Of a DNA stretch of 64,000 bases, positions 63,586 to 64,000 are shown piece by piece; the first letter of the stretch is position 1, and each line of letters starts with the position of its first letter. The translations under genes and the position numbers were made by a program. The DNA is from Flavobacterium kingsejongi. Its GTDB lineage: Bacteria > Bacteroidota > Bacteroidia > Flavobacteriales > Flavobacteriaceae. Location of the stretch: NCBI RefSeq assembly GCF_003076475.1, contig NZ_CP020919.1:2480001-2544000 (forward strand), in the 5' to 3' direction. The notes beneath the pieces are model-generated. The model saw only the letters and a program-made list of their open reading frames with translations. It was not told the DNA's origin and did no database searches.

Positions 63586-63615
63586 TGGTAAATTAAAAAT
63601 AAAGTATTAATTTTG
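63585..63615 (+). promoter_or_regulatory. rpsA promoter
   Basis: TTG (63585-63587, within TTTG), 20 bp, TAATTTTG (63608-63615): full flavobacterial consensus. The leader to the ATG at 63738 is about 115 nt, long enough for translational autoregulation. Confidence 0.75.
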
Positions 63616-63737
63616 CGCACCTTTTGGCGGAGAAGAGTTTCCATTAGGAATCAACTATTTATGTAAAACACTTCTGCTGTTTTCTATCGCATCAAGAAAC
63701 TCGAGAGAACACGGAATACAAATTTTTATCAGAACAG

Positions 63738-64000
63738 ATGTCTGAACAAACAAAAACACAAGAAGATTTTTTAAATGAGTTTAACTGGCATAACTTCGAA
63801 GAAGGTATCGATGCAGTAGATGAAAAAAATCTTAGAGAATTCGAAGAATTAGTTGATAAAACTTTCATTTCTACAGATCAGGAAGAAGTTGTTGATGGTA
63901 TTGTTGTTAGAATTACTGACAGAGATGCTATCGTTGATATCAACGCTAAATCTGAAGGTGTTATCTCACTTAACGAATTCCGTTACAATCCAAACTTAAA
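63738..64000 (+). CDS. rpsA: 30S ribosomal protein S1, 3' end cut by window
   Basis: The first 87 codons of S1 are present (MSEQTKTQEDFLNEFNWHNF...), leading into the first S1 domain: EVVDGIVVRITDRDAIVDI, NAKSEGVISLNEF. S1 binds mRNA on the small subunit and aids initiation, which in Bacteroidota works without strong Shine-Dalgarno pairing. The cmk-...-rpsA vicinity is conserved in many bacteria. Continues past base 64000. Confidence 0.93.
   Translation, partial: MSEQTKTQEDFLNEFNWHNFEEGIDAVDEKNLREFEELVDKTFISTDQEEVVDGIVVRITDRDAIVDINAKSEGVISLNEFRYNPNL

Overview
The window looks like chromosomal core sequence from a Flavobacterium-type member of the Bacteroidota. Supporting signs are: an AT-rich background; many genes preceded by the flavobacterial -7 element TAnnTTTG (some with a -33 TTG 17-23 bp upstream); a type IX secretion gene (porQ) in a lon-porQ-cmk-rpsA neighbourhood; menaquinone genes; an unusually long NusB; DUF3276, DUF1573 and leucine-dehydrogenase-type genes; and many lipoproteins with short signal peptides ending in Ser-Cys. 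I found no rRNA, tRNA, CRISPR array, prophage or intact insertion sequence.

Layout. 1-5.25 kb: the end of a surface-polysaccharide locus (cut-off flippase and four glycosyltransferases). 5.3-11.3 kb: ftsE, then a two-gene unit of a 1006-residue exported TPR protein and a plug-less outer-membrane barrel. 11.4-16.9 kb: single genes (CvfB-like S1 protein, YgiD-type dioxygenase with a palindromic operator-like site, serine hydrolase lipoprotein, a divergent small-membrane-protein/HTH pair, exported C1 peptidase). 16.9-23.9 kb: menB, two bacterial PH-domain membrane proteins, menA, an MBL-fold hydrolase, an exported TPR protein and menC. 24-33.7 kb: housekeeping genes (NTF2-like, Gre-C-like, lone FMN glutamate-synthase domain protein, thioredoxin-fold protein, CsaA, DUF3276, ABC exporter, branched-chain/aromatic amino acid dehydrogenase, nusB-DUF1573-yajC). 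33.7-39.4 kb: pepT, HD-domain protein, pyrD, and a translationally coupled SatD/DUF3307 pair divergent from HMG-CoA lyase. 39.4-42.4 kb: an accessory patch with an N-terminally shortened AraC regulator and two YwqK/MORN-like paralogues flanking a beta-solenoid-like protein. 42.9-48.1 kb: guaB, a Kef-type antiporter and purB. 48.3-53.9 kb: an orphan glycosyltransferase, a structured repeat, a small exported protein, and a four-gene unit (alpha/beta hydrolase, two msrB, nth) suggestive of oxidative-damage repair, then an M48 protease lipoprotein. 54-57.3 kb: an MFS transporter and two related lipoproteins. 57.5-64 kb: lon, porQ, cmk, a NupG-type transporter and the start of rpsA.

The most interesting candidate for an undescribed system is the SatD/DUF3307 pair (36960-38296). 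The SatD-like protein has an early Asp, an RGDEF motif and an SIGIG strand in the order seen in GGDEF/cyclase palm domains, followed by a helix-turn-helix. Its coupled partner is a membrane protein with a lattice of HxxxD/HxxxH/DxxxH motifs. Their promoter region holds tandem 28-bp-period inverted repeats. I infer, without proof, a self-regulated nucleotide-signal or nucleotide-sensing module with a membrane effector. Other leads are the TPR/barrel pair, a dispersed structured repeat, an endonuclease III with a Cys-to-His change at its iron-sulfur site, and several operator-like repeats.
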